From the NCBI GenBank assembly GCA_003963405.1, contig RXIY01000012.1:1-59489 (forward strand): DNA of 59,489 bases, in the 5' to 3' direction. This DNA comes from Hyphomicrobiales bacterium. GTDB taxonomy: Bacteria > Pseudomonadota > Alphaproteobacteria > Rhizobiales > Beijerinckiaceae. Both the position numbers and the translations under genes were made by a program. Below, piece by piece: positions 8,729 to 17,415 of this stretch (within the stretch, counting starts at the first letter, position 1; each line of letters opens with the position of its first letter). Under the pieces are notes generated by a model, which had not been told where the DNA came from, did not search any database, and worked only from the letters and a program-made list of their open reading frames with translations.

Positions 8729-9478
8729 ATGCCTCTCACCAAGCTTCGCATTACGGCCGGGATTGTTTCAGCTCTGGCAGGCGCGTCCCTAGCTGGTTGC
8801 GCAAGCACGCAACCGACTCCCGCGTTCAGCACCGCTACGGTTGCGCCAACGCGCCAGATTGAGCCCGTCGAGCAAGCGGTCAGGACGGATGCAGTCGCTC
8901 CGGCCGGCGCCGCCGTCTACGCCGAGCACAAGGATGCAGGTTTCGTCGTTCCCGCGGTAAAGCCGGGGCAAGTCGACTCCGCTTTCCTTCGCAGACAGGT
9001 CGCCTATTCAACCAAGGAGCCGCCAGGCACGATCGTCGTAGATCCGGCGCATCACTACCTCTACCACGTGGAGGACGGCGGACGAGCGACCCGTTATGGC
9101 GTGGGCGTCGGGCGCGAAGGCTTTGCCTGGGCCGGCGAAGCGACCATCAAGAGCAAGCAAGAATGGCCGGACTGGTATCCGCCAAAGGAAATGGTCGAAC
9201 GCAGACCTGACCTGAAGAAGCAGTTGACCGAGCTTCAAAGCGGTCTCGGCATGCATGGCGGACCCAGCAATCCTTTGGGGGCGCGGGCGATGTACCTCTG
9301 GCAAGGGGACAAGGACACGCTGTTTCGCATCCACGGCACGAATGAACCCTGGACCATCGGACAGAGCCAGTCGTCCGGCTGCATCCGCATGATCAATCAG
9401 GACGTAATGGACCTTTACGAGAAGACCCCGGTTGGCGCGCGCGTCGTCGTCCTGCCCACCAGCGTCGCAAGGCGGTAA
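8729..9478 (+). CDS. L,D-transpeptidase (YkuD family) lipoprotein
   Basis: 249-residue envelope enzyme expected to form 3-3 peptidoglycan cross-links or anchor proteins to peptidoglycan. The YkuD catalytic block is complete: IHGTN followed by SSGCIRM with the nucleophile Cys. The substrate-binding part has PGTIVVDPAHHYLYHVEDGG and GRATRYGVGVGREGF, typical of the ErfK/YbiS group. The N terminus is a hydrophobic signal ending in a lipobox (SLAGC), so the protein is probably lipidated. ATG 8729 is chosen because GGAG lies 6 bases upstream; ATG 8717 and ATG 8669 in frame are alternatives. Confidence 0.92.
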   Translation: MPLTKLRITAGIVSALAGASLAGCASTQPTPAFSTATVAPTRQIEPVEQAVRTDAVAPAGAAVYAEHKDAGFVVPAVKPGQVDSAFLRRQVAYSTKEPPGTIVVDPAHHYLYHVEDGGRATRYGVGVGREGFAWAGEATIKSKQEWPDWYPPKEMVERRPDLKKQLTELQSGLGMHGGPSNPLGARAMYLWQGDKDTLFRIHGTNEPWTIGQSQSSGCIRMINQDVMDLYEKTPVGARVVVLPTSVARR

Positions 9479-9873
9479 CGGCTGGGGCAACGCACTGACG
9501 ACACGCCTGGCTTCAAGACGCAGATAGGATCGTAGGCAACGCCATCATCGATGGCGAAGGCTGCGGGGCGGATGGCGAACTGCGCTTGATCGCCGAACTG
9601 GCTGATCCCACAATAGTCGGGTGCGGAACCGCCTTCGATGCGCCTGCATATGAAACGGGACGACGATATGCCGCTAAATATCCCGAGAACAAGGGGCGAG
9701 ACTGAGGGTCAATTAATCTCGCATTGAAGGCGATATGCAGCGAGCCGACGTGAGGGGAGACCGGCAAATCGTCTCCGAGGCGTCCCCGGCGACGCCAGAA
9801 GCACGGCTGTTGCTGCGTTGTTCACGGTTAACTTCGCCGACGGTTTGAAGCCCTCCGGCAGCCAGGAGACCGC
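9479..9873. other. Intergenic region with a possible gene remnant
   Basis: Nearly 400 bases without a convincing gene. An open plus-strand frame at about 9499-9705 reads like protein (GNAIIDGEGCGADGELR, then AYETGRRYAAKYPENKGRD before TGA 9703-9705) but has no ATG or GTG start, so it may be the tail of a lost gene. Nothing else is evident. Confidence 0.3.
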
Positions 9874-10713
9874 GTGGCCATGTTCGTGATGATCGACATC
9901 GGCGGAACCAAGACGCGGATTGGCTGCGCCCACGATTTTGAAGGTCTCTCCGCGGTCGAAATTTTTCCGACGCCTCGCGCTTATTCCGAAGGCTTGGGCG
10001 CGCTGGTGGAGGTCGTGAAAAAAATCGGAGGCGGAATGCTCACAGGCATAGCTTTGGGCGCGCCGGGCGTTTTATCGCAAGACAAGCGCCGCATTCTCAA
10101 TGTGTCCAATCTTACCGACTGGAACGGGGCCGCTCTCGCCGACGATCTGGAAGCGGCTTTGGGCGCGCCCGCGATCATGGAAAACGATACGGCTCTGGTC
10201 GGTCTCGGCGAGGCTACGATCGGGGCCGGGAAGGGCGCCGACATCGTCGCCTATGTCACGATCTCGACCGGGGTGAATGGCGCGCGCGTCGTGGATGGCG
10301 CGCTGGATCGCGCCGCATTCGGATTTGAAATCGGCGGGCAGCTCCTAGGCCGCGACGCCAGCGCCAGCACGCTGGAGGAGCTCGTTTCGGGCCGGGCGAT
10401 CGAAGAGCGTTTCGGCGCGCCGCCCGCGACATTGGGCAAGGAGCACCCGGTGTGGGAGGAACTCGCGGAAATCGTCGCGGTGGGGCTTCATAATACGATC
10501 GCTTACTGGTCTCCCGAAAGGATCGTCCTTGGCGGCTCGATGATGGGAGAGGTCGGCATTCCATTCGATCGGATCGAAGCCCACCTCGAGCGGCTCAAAT
10601 CTAAAAATCCGATAGTGCCCGAAATCGTGTCCGCAACTCTGGGCGATCTCGGCGGCTTGTGGGGCGGTCTCGTTCGCTTGCGGCCCCTTTCAAGCTCTAC
10701 GACGCTCATGTAG
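9874..10713 (+). CDS. ROK-family sugar kinase-like protein
   Basis: 279-residue cytosolic protein of the ROK (repressor, ORF, kinase) family, likely phosphorylating a hexose with ATP. The N-terminal phosphate loop MIDIGGTKTRIG, the mid-domain ENDTALVGLGEA and ISTGVNGARVVDG are family landmarks. It has no N-terminal helix-turn-helix, so it is a kinase type and not a NagC-type repressor. The usual ROK zinc site (CxCGxxGC) is missing where expected, after EIGGQLLGRD, which is unusual and may mark a divergent subfamily. GTG 9874 follows AGGAG by 5 bases; ATG 9880 is the alternative. Confidence 0.82.
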   Translation: MAMFVMIDIGGTKTRIGCAHDFEGLSAVEIFPTPRAYSEGLGALVEVVKKIGGGMLTGIALGAPGVLSQDKRRILNVSNLTDWNGAALADDLEAALGAPAIMENDTALVGLGEATIGAGKGADIVAYVTISTGVNGARVVDGALDRAAFGFEIGGQLLGRDASASTLEELVSGRAIEERFGAPPATLGKEHPVWEELAEIVAVGLHNTIAYWSPERIVLGGSMMGEVGIPFDRIEAHLERLKSKNPIVPEIVSATLGDLGGLWGGLVRLRPLSSSTTLM

Positions 10714-10748
10714 ACGAGTCTGCTTGCGGGCGGCTTTCGGGAAGAAAA

Positions 10749-10880
10749 TTACGGATCGACGCAGTAACAGGCGCTGCCATCGAAATTGTTGAAGCCTTCG
10801 GGCGCCGCAGAGGCGGTCGTGGCAAAGCCGATGCTCAGGGTCAGGGCGATGGCGGCGAGGATGGCGTTCAACTTGGTCAT
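10749..10880 (-). CDS. Tiny secreted peptide
   Basis: 43 residues: a signal peptide (MTKLNAILAAIALTLSIG, cut after ASA) and a mature peptide of only about 18 residues ending DGSACYCVDP. The two Cys of CYC could form a disulphide or bind a metal. ATG 10880 is supported by AGGAG about 6 bases upstream. It is convergent with the ROK gene, 35 bases away, and lies downstream of the feo operon on the same strand (111 bases past feoC), so an iron link is possible but unsupported. Family not recognised. Confidence 0.6.
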   Translation of the reverse strand: MTKLNAILAAIALTLSIGFATTASAAPEGFNNFDGSACYCVDP

Positions 10881-10990
10881 GATCGGCTCCTGTTGGTTCT
10901 CTTTCGTCTTTCGATGATCCAACAGTAACGGCAGGCGCTCTGGCCGTAAGTGCGGCGGCGCACGTCTCTGGCACCCATCGGAGCGAACGG

Positions 10991-11257
10991 TCATTTCGAC
11001 AGTCGACGGGCGGCCGCAATGCCCTTTTCGGTGAACGCCCAGAGGGGAGGCGCCTTGAAGAAGCGGCAGGCCTCTTTCGCGGCGCAGTCGCCGCAGGGCG
11101 TATCGCAGGGCGCGCTCACGGATTTCAGATAGCCCTGGCGTTCGAGTTCGAAAAAGAGAGTTTTAGCCAAGCCGGGGCTGATCGAGAGGTCGCGCGCGAC
11201 ATCGCCTTGCGAGATTACGCTCCGTTTTGCCGCCAGCCTGAGGATCACATCGAGCAT
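10991..11257 (-). CDS. feoC: FeoC-like winged-helix regulator of ferrous iron uptake
   Basis: 88-residue protein. The first half is a winged helix (MLDVILRLAAKRSVISQGDVARDL...LAKTLFFELERQGYL). The second half holds four Cys in CDTPCGDCAAKEAC, the pattern of the FeoC Fe-S or metal-binding loop. FeoC is thought to control FeoB stability or feo expression. The gene starts 8 bases after the feoB stop, in the classic A-B-C order. A much longer frame runs upstream to 11959 inside feoB, but ATG 11257 gives exactly the family length. Confidence 0.85.
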   Translation of the reverse strand: MLDVILRLAAKRSVISQGDVARDLSISPGLAKTLFFELERQGYLKSVSAPCDTPCGDCAAKEACRFFKAPPLWAFTEKGIAAARRLSK

Positions 11258-11265
11258 CGGGCGCC

Positions 11266-13260
11266 TCAGGCAAGAAGCCAGTTCACGGCCTGATAGGAGA
11301 TTGCGCCGGCGGTCATGGCGATCACGAGCAGCAGCGCGACGCTGAAGAACGTCCAGGCCCAGCTCCCGGTTTCTTGTCGCATGGCGGCGACCGTCGCCGC
11401 GCAAGGGATGAACAGCATCGTCGTCACCAGAAAGGAAAGGCCGGCCGCGACCGTCACCGATTGCGCCAGGGCGCCGGCGAGCGAGCCACCCTCCGCGCCA
11501 TAGATCACGCCGAGCGTCGCAATGGCGTTCTCCTTGGCGACAAAACTCGTGAACAGGGCGACTGTGAGACGCCAGTCGAATCCCAGAAGGCGGCCGATGG
11601 GCTCCAGCATCTGGCCGAGTTCGGCAAGATAGCTCGTATTGATCGAGCCTGCCGGAAAATAAGCGAGAAACCAGACCGCCGTTGAGACCGCGAGGATCAT
11701 GGTGCTCGCCCGGCGCAGGAAAGACCAGGTATGCGCCCACATATAGAGCCCGATCGTTCTCGGATTCGGCGAATGATAGAGGGGTAGCTCCATGACGAAT
11801 GAAACGCGGGCGTCGCGGAACAGCGTGTGGTTCAGGATGGCGCCGAGGGCGGCAAGCACGGCGATGTTCGCCGTAACGAGAGCAAGCGAAACCCAGAGGG
11901 CGTATTTGCCGAAAAAGACCGGCGCGAGAAAAGCCAGCACGGCAAAGCGCGCACTGCACGGAATGAGCGGCGCAAGCAGAATGGTGAGCAGGCGTCCCGC
12001 AGGAGATTCAATCACGCGCGCGCCGACGATCGCCGGAACATTGCAGCCGAAGCCCAGACAGAAAGGCAGAAAGCTTTTTCCGTGCAAGCCGATTCTCTGC
12101 ATGAACCGGTCCGTCAGATAGGCCACGCGAGCGAGATAGCCTGTGTCTTCGAGAAAGCCGAAGATCGCATAGAACACGAGAAGGAGCGGCAGGAACGTCA
12201 TGACGAGCCCCGCGCCGCCGAGAACGCCGTCGGCAATGAAATGAGATAATGCTGGAGGCGCGCCTGCAAGAGCGACGGTCGCGAATTCCCGCAGAGGCAG
12301 AACGACGCCCGTTTCCAACAGGCGTTGAAGCGGCCAGGCGACGGCGAAGGTCAAAGCGAAAGTAGCGCCGAGTACGAGGAAGAGAATGGCCATTCCCGCA
12401 ATAGGGTGCAGCGCGAGACGATCGAGCCTCTCTGTGAGACTCGCGTCCCGTGGCGCCGCACGCCGCACCGCCGCCTTTACCATGCGGTCCGCCCAGAGAT
12501 AGCGCCCGCCGACGATCTCGAGCGCCGCGTCTTCTTCTTCGCCCAAAAGCGCTTCGATCTCCCGCCAGTCTTGCTGTGGGGTCGATTGCCGAGTGAGCGC
12601 GACGATCTCCACATCTCCTTCGAGCAGTTTGAGAGCGACCCATCCGGATTTGTAAGGCTCTGGCGCATGCGGCCCAATCAGCCGGTCGAGCTTCCTCACC
12701 GTGCGCGCGAGCTTCGTCGTCAGTGCGGGGCGCGCGGGATGGAAGACCGCGCGGTCGTCCGCCAGAGCCACGGCGGCCGACAGCAAATCTCGAACCCCTG
12801 CGTTCTCGACGGCCGTGATCGGCACGACCGGCAGACCGAGGTTCGCTTCGAGAACGACAGGCATGATGTTGACGCCTTCGGCAGTCGCAACGTCCATCAT
12901 GTTGAGACCGAGCGCCACAGGAGCGGGCAGTTCCAGCAATTCGCCGAGGAGATAGAGATTACGATCGAGCGCCGCGGCGTTTGCGATCATGATCACGACG
13001 TCGGGCTTTTCCTTTATGATGTAATCTCGGGCAATCCTCTCTTCCTCCGAACTCGCGGTGAGGCCGTAGGCGCCGGGAAGATCGACGATCTGGATCCGCC
13101 TCCCCGCGAAGTCGATCCATCCCTCTTTCCGCTCGACAGTCTTTCCCGCCCAGTTCCCGACGTGCTGACTGAGGCCGGTGAGCATGTTGAAGACCGTCGA
13201 TTTGCCGACGTTAGGTTGGCCCGCGAGCGCGATGCGCAGGACTGTTGCGTCTTTTGTCAT
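11266..13260 (-). CDS. feoB: Ferrous iron transporter FeoB
   Basis: 664-residue inner-membrane Fe2+ permease with an N-terminal G domain. G1 GQPNVGKSTVFN, a G2 region near GKTVERKEG, G3 DLPGAYGL and G4 NMMDVA are all visible in the first 130 residues. A helical GDI-like domain follows, then the Gate-containing membrane domain (GFGCNVPAIVGARVI, with the conserved Cys, and LIPCSARFAVLAFLAPVFF). Length is within the usual range. ATG 13260 abuts the feoA stop with no gap, indicating translational coupling in a feoA-feoB-feoC operon. Confidence 0.97.
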   Translation of the reverse strand: MTKDATVLRIALAGQPNVGKSTVFNMLTGLSQHVGNWAGKTVERKEGWIDFAGRRIQIVDLPGAYGLTASSEEERIARDYIIKEKPDVVIMIANAAALDRNLYLLGELLELPAPVALGLNMMDVATAEGVNIMPVVLEANLGLPVVPITAVENAGVRDLLSAAVALADDRAVFHPARPALTTKLARTVRKLDRLIGPHAPEPYKSGWVALKLLEGDVEIVALTRQSTPQQDWREIEALLGEEEDAALEIVGGRYLWADRMVKAAVRRAAPRDASLTERLDRLALHPIAGMAILFLVLGATFALTFAVAWPLQRLLETGVVLPLREFATVALAGAPPALSHFIADGVLGGAGLVMTFLPLLLVFYAIFGFLEDTGYLARVAYLTDRFMQRIGLHGKSFLPFCLGFGCNVPAIVGARVIESPAGRLLTILLAPLIPCSARFAVLAFLAPVFFGKYALWVSLALVTANIAVLAALGAILNHTLFRDARVSFVMELPLYHSPNPRTIGLYMWAHTWSFLRRASTMILAVSTAVWFLAYFPAGSINTSYLAELGQMLEPIGRLLGFDWRLTVALFTSFVAKENAIATLGVIYGAEGGSLAGALAQSVTVAAGLSFLVTTMLFIPCAATVAAMRQETGSWAWTFFSVALLLVIAMTAGAISYQAVNWLLA

Positions 13261-13503
13261 TCAAAGACATTCCACGAGGATCGTTTTCGCTTCTTCATAG
13301 CCGATGGCGACGAGCGTGTTCCGAACGCGGATCAGCGTAGGCCCACGGCGTCGGGTTTGCACGACGTCGGCTGCCCCGCCGACACAGAGCCCGAGCAGCA
13401 TGAGACGGCTGCGCAGTTCGCGGTCGCCGCACAAGGCGCGCAGAACAACCTTTTCACCGGCCCGGACCTGATCGAGCGAGAAAGCTCCGATAATGGCGCG
13501 CAT
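13261..13503 (-). CDS. feoA: FeoA SH3-like protein
   Basis: 80-residue cytosolic partner of FeoB. The SH3-like fold signature is seen in SLDQVRAGEKVVLRAL, RSRLMLLGLCVGGAADVV and TLIRVRNTLVAIG. ATG 13503 gives the standard FeoA length; the same frame runs open to 13995 but the added residues match nothing. It is the first gene of the feo operon, so the operon promoter should lie at about 13504-13700. No clear Fur or Irr box was identified by eye. Confidence 0.9.
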   Translation of the reverse strand: MRAIIGAFSLDQVRAGEKVVLRALCGDRELRSRLMLLGLCVGGAADVVQTRRRGPTLIRVRNTLVAIGYEEAKTILVECL

Positions 13504-13875
13504 GGCGGTTTGCCGTTTCCGGATGAACGCGAAGAGGCGGCCATTCTGCCCCAAAGCGCCGGCAAATGCAGCCTCGTTCGTGCGCGTCTGGAGTTGGAGA
13601 AGATAGCCGATCCGCGCGCGAATGGTAGAGCAGGAGCTCGAGTCGCTCAACCGGCTGGTCGAGCAGCGGACCACGCTGGTGCGCCCCGACAGCGGCGCTC
13701 GCATCCTTCGATACGTTAAGCTCTGGCTCGCCCGCGTTTCCGAAGGCGCGTCATCCGGCCGCGCTCCCTTCTTCATTTCGCCTAGCCGCCAGGTCACGCG
13801 AGTGGCGCCCAAAACTTTTACAAATTTGAGGCGTGCGCTAGAAAAGTCTTGCGGTCCTATCTGAGGAGCACCGAG
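13504..13875. other. Divergent intergenic region upstream of feoA
   Basis: About 370 bases that must hold the feo promoter (minus strand) and that of the small gene at 13876. Frames that cross it on both strands are compositional and carry no recognisable domain. Confidence 0.4.
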
Positions 13876-14109
13876 ATGCCCTGGCGACCCGAAGACGCCC
13901 CGAGCCATACCCATAAGGCGGACACTGCCCATCTTTGTCGCCTTTGGGCCGAAGTCGCCAACAGCGTTCTGGCTGAAACCGGAGACGACGGCCATGCGAT
14001 CAGAGCCGCCAACGCGGCCGTCGCGCGCGAAGGTGCCGCACAGGCGATGGGAGGTTCGCTATCGACGCACGGAGCGGATAGGAGGGCGACGCCAAGAAAG
14101 TCCAAGTGA
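13876..14109 (+). CDS. Small conserved hypothetical protein
   Basis: 77 residues. The first 55 (MPWRPEDAPSHTHKADT, WAEVANSVLAETGDDGHAIR, AANAAVARE) resemble small helical proteins common in alphaproteobacteria, whose function is unknown. The ATG follows a strong TGAGGAG site by 7 bases, which fixes the start. The last 20 residues are low-complexity and basic. Not part of an evident operon. Confidence 0.65.
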   Translation: MPWRPEDAPSHTHKADTAHLCRLWAEVANSVLAETGDDGHAIRAANAAVAREGAAQAMGGSLSTHGADRRATPRKSK

Positions 14110-14208
14110 GGACGCTGTGCGTCGCTCTGGCGGCCAGTAATCAGGCCTTCGCGGGCTGGATGTGAGTTCGGGGGCAGATCGGCGGCGCGAAGCGTTTCTT
14201 ATCTCGCG

Positions 14209-14583
14209 TCAGCTTTCGAGAATATCTTTGAGCTGATGCGCATCCACTGGTTTGACGAGATGAAGATCAAAGCCTCCCTGAATGGTGCGTTCACGGTCTT
14301 CACATCGCCCCCAGCCGGTAAGAGCGATGATTCTGACGTGTCGGTCGCCCTGGCAGGCGCGAAGTGCGCGCGCGGTCGCATAGCCATCCATTTTTGGCAT
14401 GCCTATATCGAGAAATACCAGGTTGTGGGAGGAAACGGAAAACTCCTTGACTCCCGACTCTCCCGAATAGGCGACGGTAACCTGCGCGCCGAAGCGCCGG
14501 AGAACCATTGCGATCGTGTCGGCGCAATCTGAGTCGTCGTCTATGACGAGAACGCGTTTCTGCTCGGTCGAGGCGGGCGCCAT
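14209..14583 (-). CDS. Single-domain response regulator (CheY-like receiver)
   Basis: 124 residues made of one receiver domain: acidic pocket VLVIDDDSD near residues 11-19, phospho-acceptor Asp in FLDIGMP, Thr in ALTGWG and Lys in LVKPVD. There is no output domain, so it acts by protein contact or as a phosphate shuttle. It lies 18 bases downstream of the HNOBA histidine kinase, same strand, and closes the H-NOX operon; its cognate kinase is almost certainly that neighbour. Confidence 0.92.
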   Translation of the reverse strand: MAPASTEQKRVLVIDDDSDCADTIAMVLRRFGAQVTVAYSGESGVKEFSVSSHNLVFLDIGMPKMDGYATARALRACQGDRHVRIIALTGWGRCEDRERTIQGGFDLHLVKPVDAHQLKDILES

Positions 14584-14601
14584 AATGTCGTTGCTTTCCT
14601 G

Positions 14602-16620
14602 CTAACTTGCGACCGCGAGCGGAATGCCGACGAAGAATTCGCTTCCCATTCCGATTCCAAGGCTCGTAGCCCCGACGCGCCCGTTGTGAAGTTCAGTTAT
14701 GGTTCGCGCCAAGGCGAGACCAATTCCTATTCCTCCCCTTGCTTCTCGTGTGCCATATTCGACCTGAGCGAACAAGTCCCATATGGACGCAAGTTTTTCC
14801 GGTGGAATTCCGCGCCCATTGTCTTTCACTCTTACGATGGCCTCTGCGCCTTCGATCGCGACACTGAGAGAGATAACCCCGCCAGGCGGCGTATATTTGA
14901 TCGCATTTTCCAGCAGATTCGCGAAGACTTGCACCAACCGGACACTGTCGCCTGAGACCGGCAAGGGAGGCGTCGGCGCCTCGTAGGTCAGCTGGTGACC
15001 CTGTTTCAAAAGCAGCGGGCGGACGAGGTCCAGGGCCTGAGGCAGGACGTCGAGGAGATCTATGTTCTCCTTCTTGAGTCTGATCTTGCCGTGCGTGATT
15101 CTGGCGACTTCGAGAAGGTCGTCGACGAGCCTTACCAGATGATCAACCTGACGCTCGGCGATCCTGAGCGCGGCAAGATTTTCGTCCCGCATGAGGTCAT
15201 CGGCGTCGGACATTTGCACGAGTTGCAGAGCGGATTTGATGGGAGCCAGCGGGTTACGCAATTCATGGGCCAGCGTTGCGAGAAACGCATTCTTTCTCTG
15301 GTCCGCTTCGCCGAGCAGGAGAAGCCGCCTCTGATCTGTGACCTCCTCGACCAGCAGGGTCATTCCCGAGACTTCACCCTTCTCGTCGAACGCGGGACAC
15401 CAGCTTTCGTTGAAATAACGTCTGCTATGTTCGGCAGACGAAATATACGTCACATCTTCGTAGCGTGCGGGGCGCCGTGTCCGGATGACATTTCGCGCCT
15501 CCCGCTCGATGCGCGTCGCGAACGACGGAACGACTTCGCCGACGCTCCGCCCGATATGCTCCTCTACTCCAACCCCGTTGATCTCGGCGAGGTATCTATT
15601 CACTCGCCGATATCGCAAGTCCTTGTCCAGATAGCACAGGCCGATTGGGGCATTATTATAGATCCATTCGAGCTCGTCCCGTTGCCGGTGTGCTTCGTCG
15701 CGTTGCCGACGCGCTTCCATCTCGCGCCGGCGCAGCCGTTTCTCAGCCTGTTTCTTTTCGGTGACGTCTCGCCCGATCGCCATCAGACTGGCGACCTCCC
15801 GGGCGTCATCTCGAAGACGTTGCACCTCGATGGAAAGCCAGTAGCAGCTCCCGTCGCGCCTGAACTGGGGAAGTTCTTTGTGAAAAATGAGCCCTTTGTT
15901 CAATAGATTCTCGGCGTCGCTGAATGAAATTGGCTCCGCCGCCGAATGTATCAGGAAATCCCAAAGCTTCTCCTGGCGCACATCCAAGGCTGACCATCCC
16001 GTCATACGGGTGAATGCTTCGTTGACCCATTCGAAGCGCATCTCGCCATCCGTCAGGATGACGGCGTTGTCAGTCGAGGAAGCAACGAGCGCGAGCTTGC
16101 GAGCGCGGGCTTCTTGCTCGATCAGTTGCTCTCGCTTCGCCACGAGCTTGGCGTTGAGCTGGCGCAGATCATTGGCCGCGGTCTGTTGGGTTTGCAGAAG
16201 CAGAAGAAGGTCGAGAGTTTGGTCGTGGACAGCAAAATCGCCGAGTGCGAGGCCATGGGCGGCGATTTGATCTGGACTTGTCATCCATGGCGTTCCAAGA
16301 AAAACGCCGAGACCGAGTTGCTCGAGTGGCAGATAGCCGCCTCTCAGCAGGCGCTGGTTGGTCCTGTCCTCGAGAACGAAAAGCTGATCCCTGTGGTCGT
16401 TGAAGAACGAGGCTGAAAGCTCTCCGTGCGGCCGGACCAATCGTAGAGCGTCGGTCAAATTTTGTGCTGGCTCGACGCTGGGGCAGACCTTGCGAAGCGA
16501 CGGGCCGACTTCGACGATCCTATTCTGAGCGTTCCAAGCCAAATAGAAAGGGAAGGCGCGGAGAAATTCGCGCACGGGGATATTGCCCGCGAGCGCAGAA
16601 GTCGGCGTCTCGGCGTTCAT
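14602..16620 (-). CDS. HNOBA-PAS-PAS histidine kinase partnered with H-NOX
   Basis: 672 residues. Residues about 18-150 match the haem-NO-binding-associated (HNOBA) domain otherwise found between H-NOX and cyclase in soluble guanylate cyclase: FPFYLAWNAQNRIVEVGPSL, GVFLGTPWMTSPDQI and LGDFAVHDQTLDLLLLLQTQ. A coiled coil follows, then two PAS domains (about 188-290 and 315-430), a HisKA domain with FLATLAHELRNPLAP, and a HATPase (NLLENAIKYTPPGG, DNGRGIPPE, GGIGIGLALAR). ATG 16620 overlaps the H-NOX stop as ATGA, so the two proteins are made together. No membrane segment, so the kinase is cytosolic. It is expected to read NO through the H-NOX protein and phosphorylate the receiver gene downstream. 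Confidence 0.92.
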   Translation of the reverse strand: MNAETPTSALAGNIPVREFLRAFPFYLAWNAQNRIVEVGPSLRKVCPSVEPAQNLTDALRLVRPHGELSASFFNDHRDQLFVLEDRTNQRLLRGGYLPLEQLGLGVFLGTPWMTSPDQIAAHGLALGDFAVHDQTLDLLLLLQTQQTAANDLRQLNAKLVAKREQLIEQEARARKLALVASSTDNAVILTDGEMRFEWVNEAFTRMTGWSALDVRQEKLWDFLIHSAAEPISFSDAENLLNKGLIFHKELPQFRRDGSCYWLSIEVQRLRDDAREVASLMAIGRDVTEKKQAEKRLRRREMEARRQRDEAHRQRDELEWIYNNAPIGLCYLDKDLRYRRVNRYLAEINGVGVEEHIGRSVGEVVPSFATRIEREARNVIRTRRPARYEDVTYISSAEHSRRYFNESWCPAFDEKGEVSGMTLLVEEVTDQRRLLLLGEADQRKNAFLATLAHELRNPLAPIKSALQLVQMSDADDLMRDENLAALRIAERQVDHLVRLVDDLLEVARITHGKIRLKKENIDLLDVLPQALDLVRPLLLKQGHQLTYEAPTPPLPVSGDSVRLVQVFANLLENAIKYTPPGGVISLSVAIEGAEAIVRVKDNGRGIPPEKLASIWDLFAQVEYGTREARGGIGIGLALARTITELHNGRVGATSLGIGMGSEFFVGIPLAVAS

Positions 16621-17174
16621 TTCGCGGGTTCTTCCCATCGAATCTCGAATATGTCGTGATCCGCTCCGTCGTCCTTCGCGGCGACGAGCGCAATGTCGAC
16701 GGAAACGTTATGCAACTCGCCGAGGCCTCGCAGCAAGCCGACCATAAAATTGGTCAGGCCAGGCCGTGTGGTGAAATAATGCAACCGCATGGAGTTATCC
16801 GTCACGTCGGTGCAGGCGAACTCTGGCGGTTTGAGTTGGGGGTAAAGCAGAAGGATACGCGTATGGAAATCCGGCAGGTTCAGGAGGAAATCCTTCAAGC
16901 CCGTGTAGCCTGACACAAGGAGAGGACCGTAATATTTGACGCCAGTCTCGAGGACCCAGTGCTTGCCGAACTGGATCAGGAAATCCTCTATTCGGCAGTC
17001 GAGAACGTCGCAGGCCGCGTAAATCAACCGATAGCTGAGTTCGTCGGGGTAGGGCTCGGTGGAAATCAGAAAATCGGCCTCAACGCCTGCCGTTTCCTGG
17101 ACGGCCTCCCATTTGGCCACCCCATAGTTCGAGACGATGAGATCGCCGATTGCATTTGTGACGATGCCGTACAC
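16617..17174 (-). CDS. Stand-alone H-NOX haem sensor protein
   Basis: 185-residue haem nitric oxide/oxygen-binding domain. It starts VYGIVTNAIGDLIVSNYG and has the EPYPDELSYRL and FGKHWVLE blocks. The proximal His is in NLPDFHTRI (about residue 104), and the haem-propionate motif YxSxR appears as YFTTR (about 133-137), with Thr for Ser. The position that aligns by hand with the O2-stabilising distal Tyr of Thermoanaerobacter H-NOX is Phe (in GLTNFMVG), which favours NO over O2 binding. GTG 17174 is chosen because it begins the fold and follows GGGAGG; the frame is open to 17222. First gene of an H-NOX/HNOBA-kinase/receiver operon. Confidence 0.93.
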   Translation of the reverse strand: MYGIVTNAIGDLIVSNYGVAKWEAVQETAGVEADFLISTEPYPDELSYRLIYAACDVLDCRIEDFLIQFGKHWVLETGVKYYGPLLVSGYTGLKDFLLNLPDFHTRILLLYPQLKPPEFACTDVTDNSMRLHYFTTRPGLTNFMVGLLRGLGELHNVSVDIALVAAKDDGADHDIFEIRWEEPAK

Positions 17175-17415
17175 CTTGCCCGATCCTCCCTGGACCGATG
17201 GAATAAGCGTAACGATAATCAACGACTTCTAATGCGTTCCTGGCTATCGGTCAAGGTAGAGGCAGGCGAAGGGCTGAGAAAAACCGGGTTGCTTGAGAAG
17301 AAATCGGTTACTATGAAGGGCGCGACGCAAAAACCTGTCTTGGACATTTTCTTGCCCGATAAGCGCCTTATACTTGTGAATTAACGTGGTTTAACAATAC
17401 TCTAGCAGGGGCAAC

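Noticed and set aside
9874-10713. Calling the ROK protein a NagC/Mlc repressor
   Set aside because: There is no N-terminal helix-turn-helix; the protein begins directly at the phosphate-binding loop.
13504-13995. N-terminal extension of FeoA to 244 residues
   Set aside because: The extra residues match nothing, and ATG 13503 gives the exact family length.
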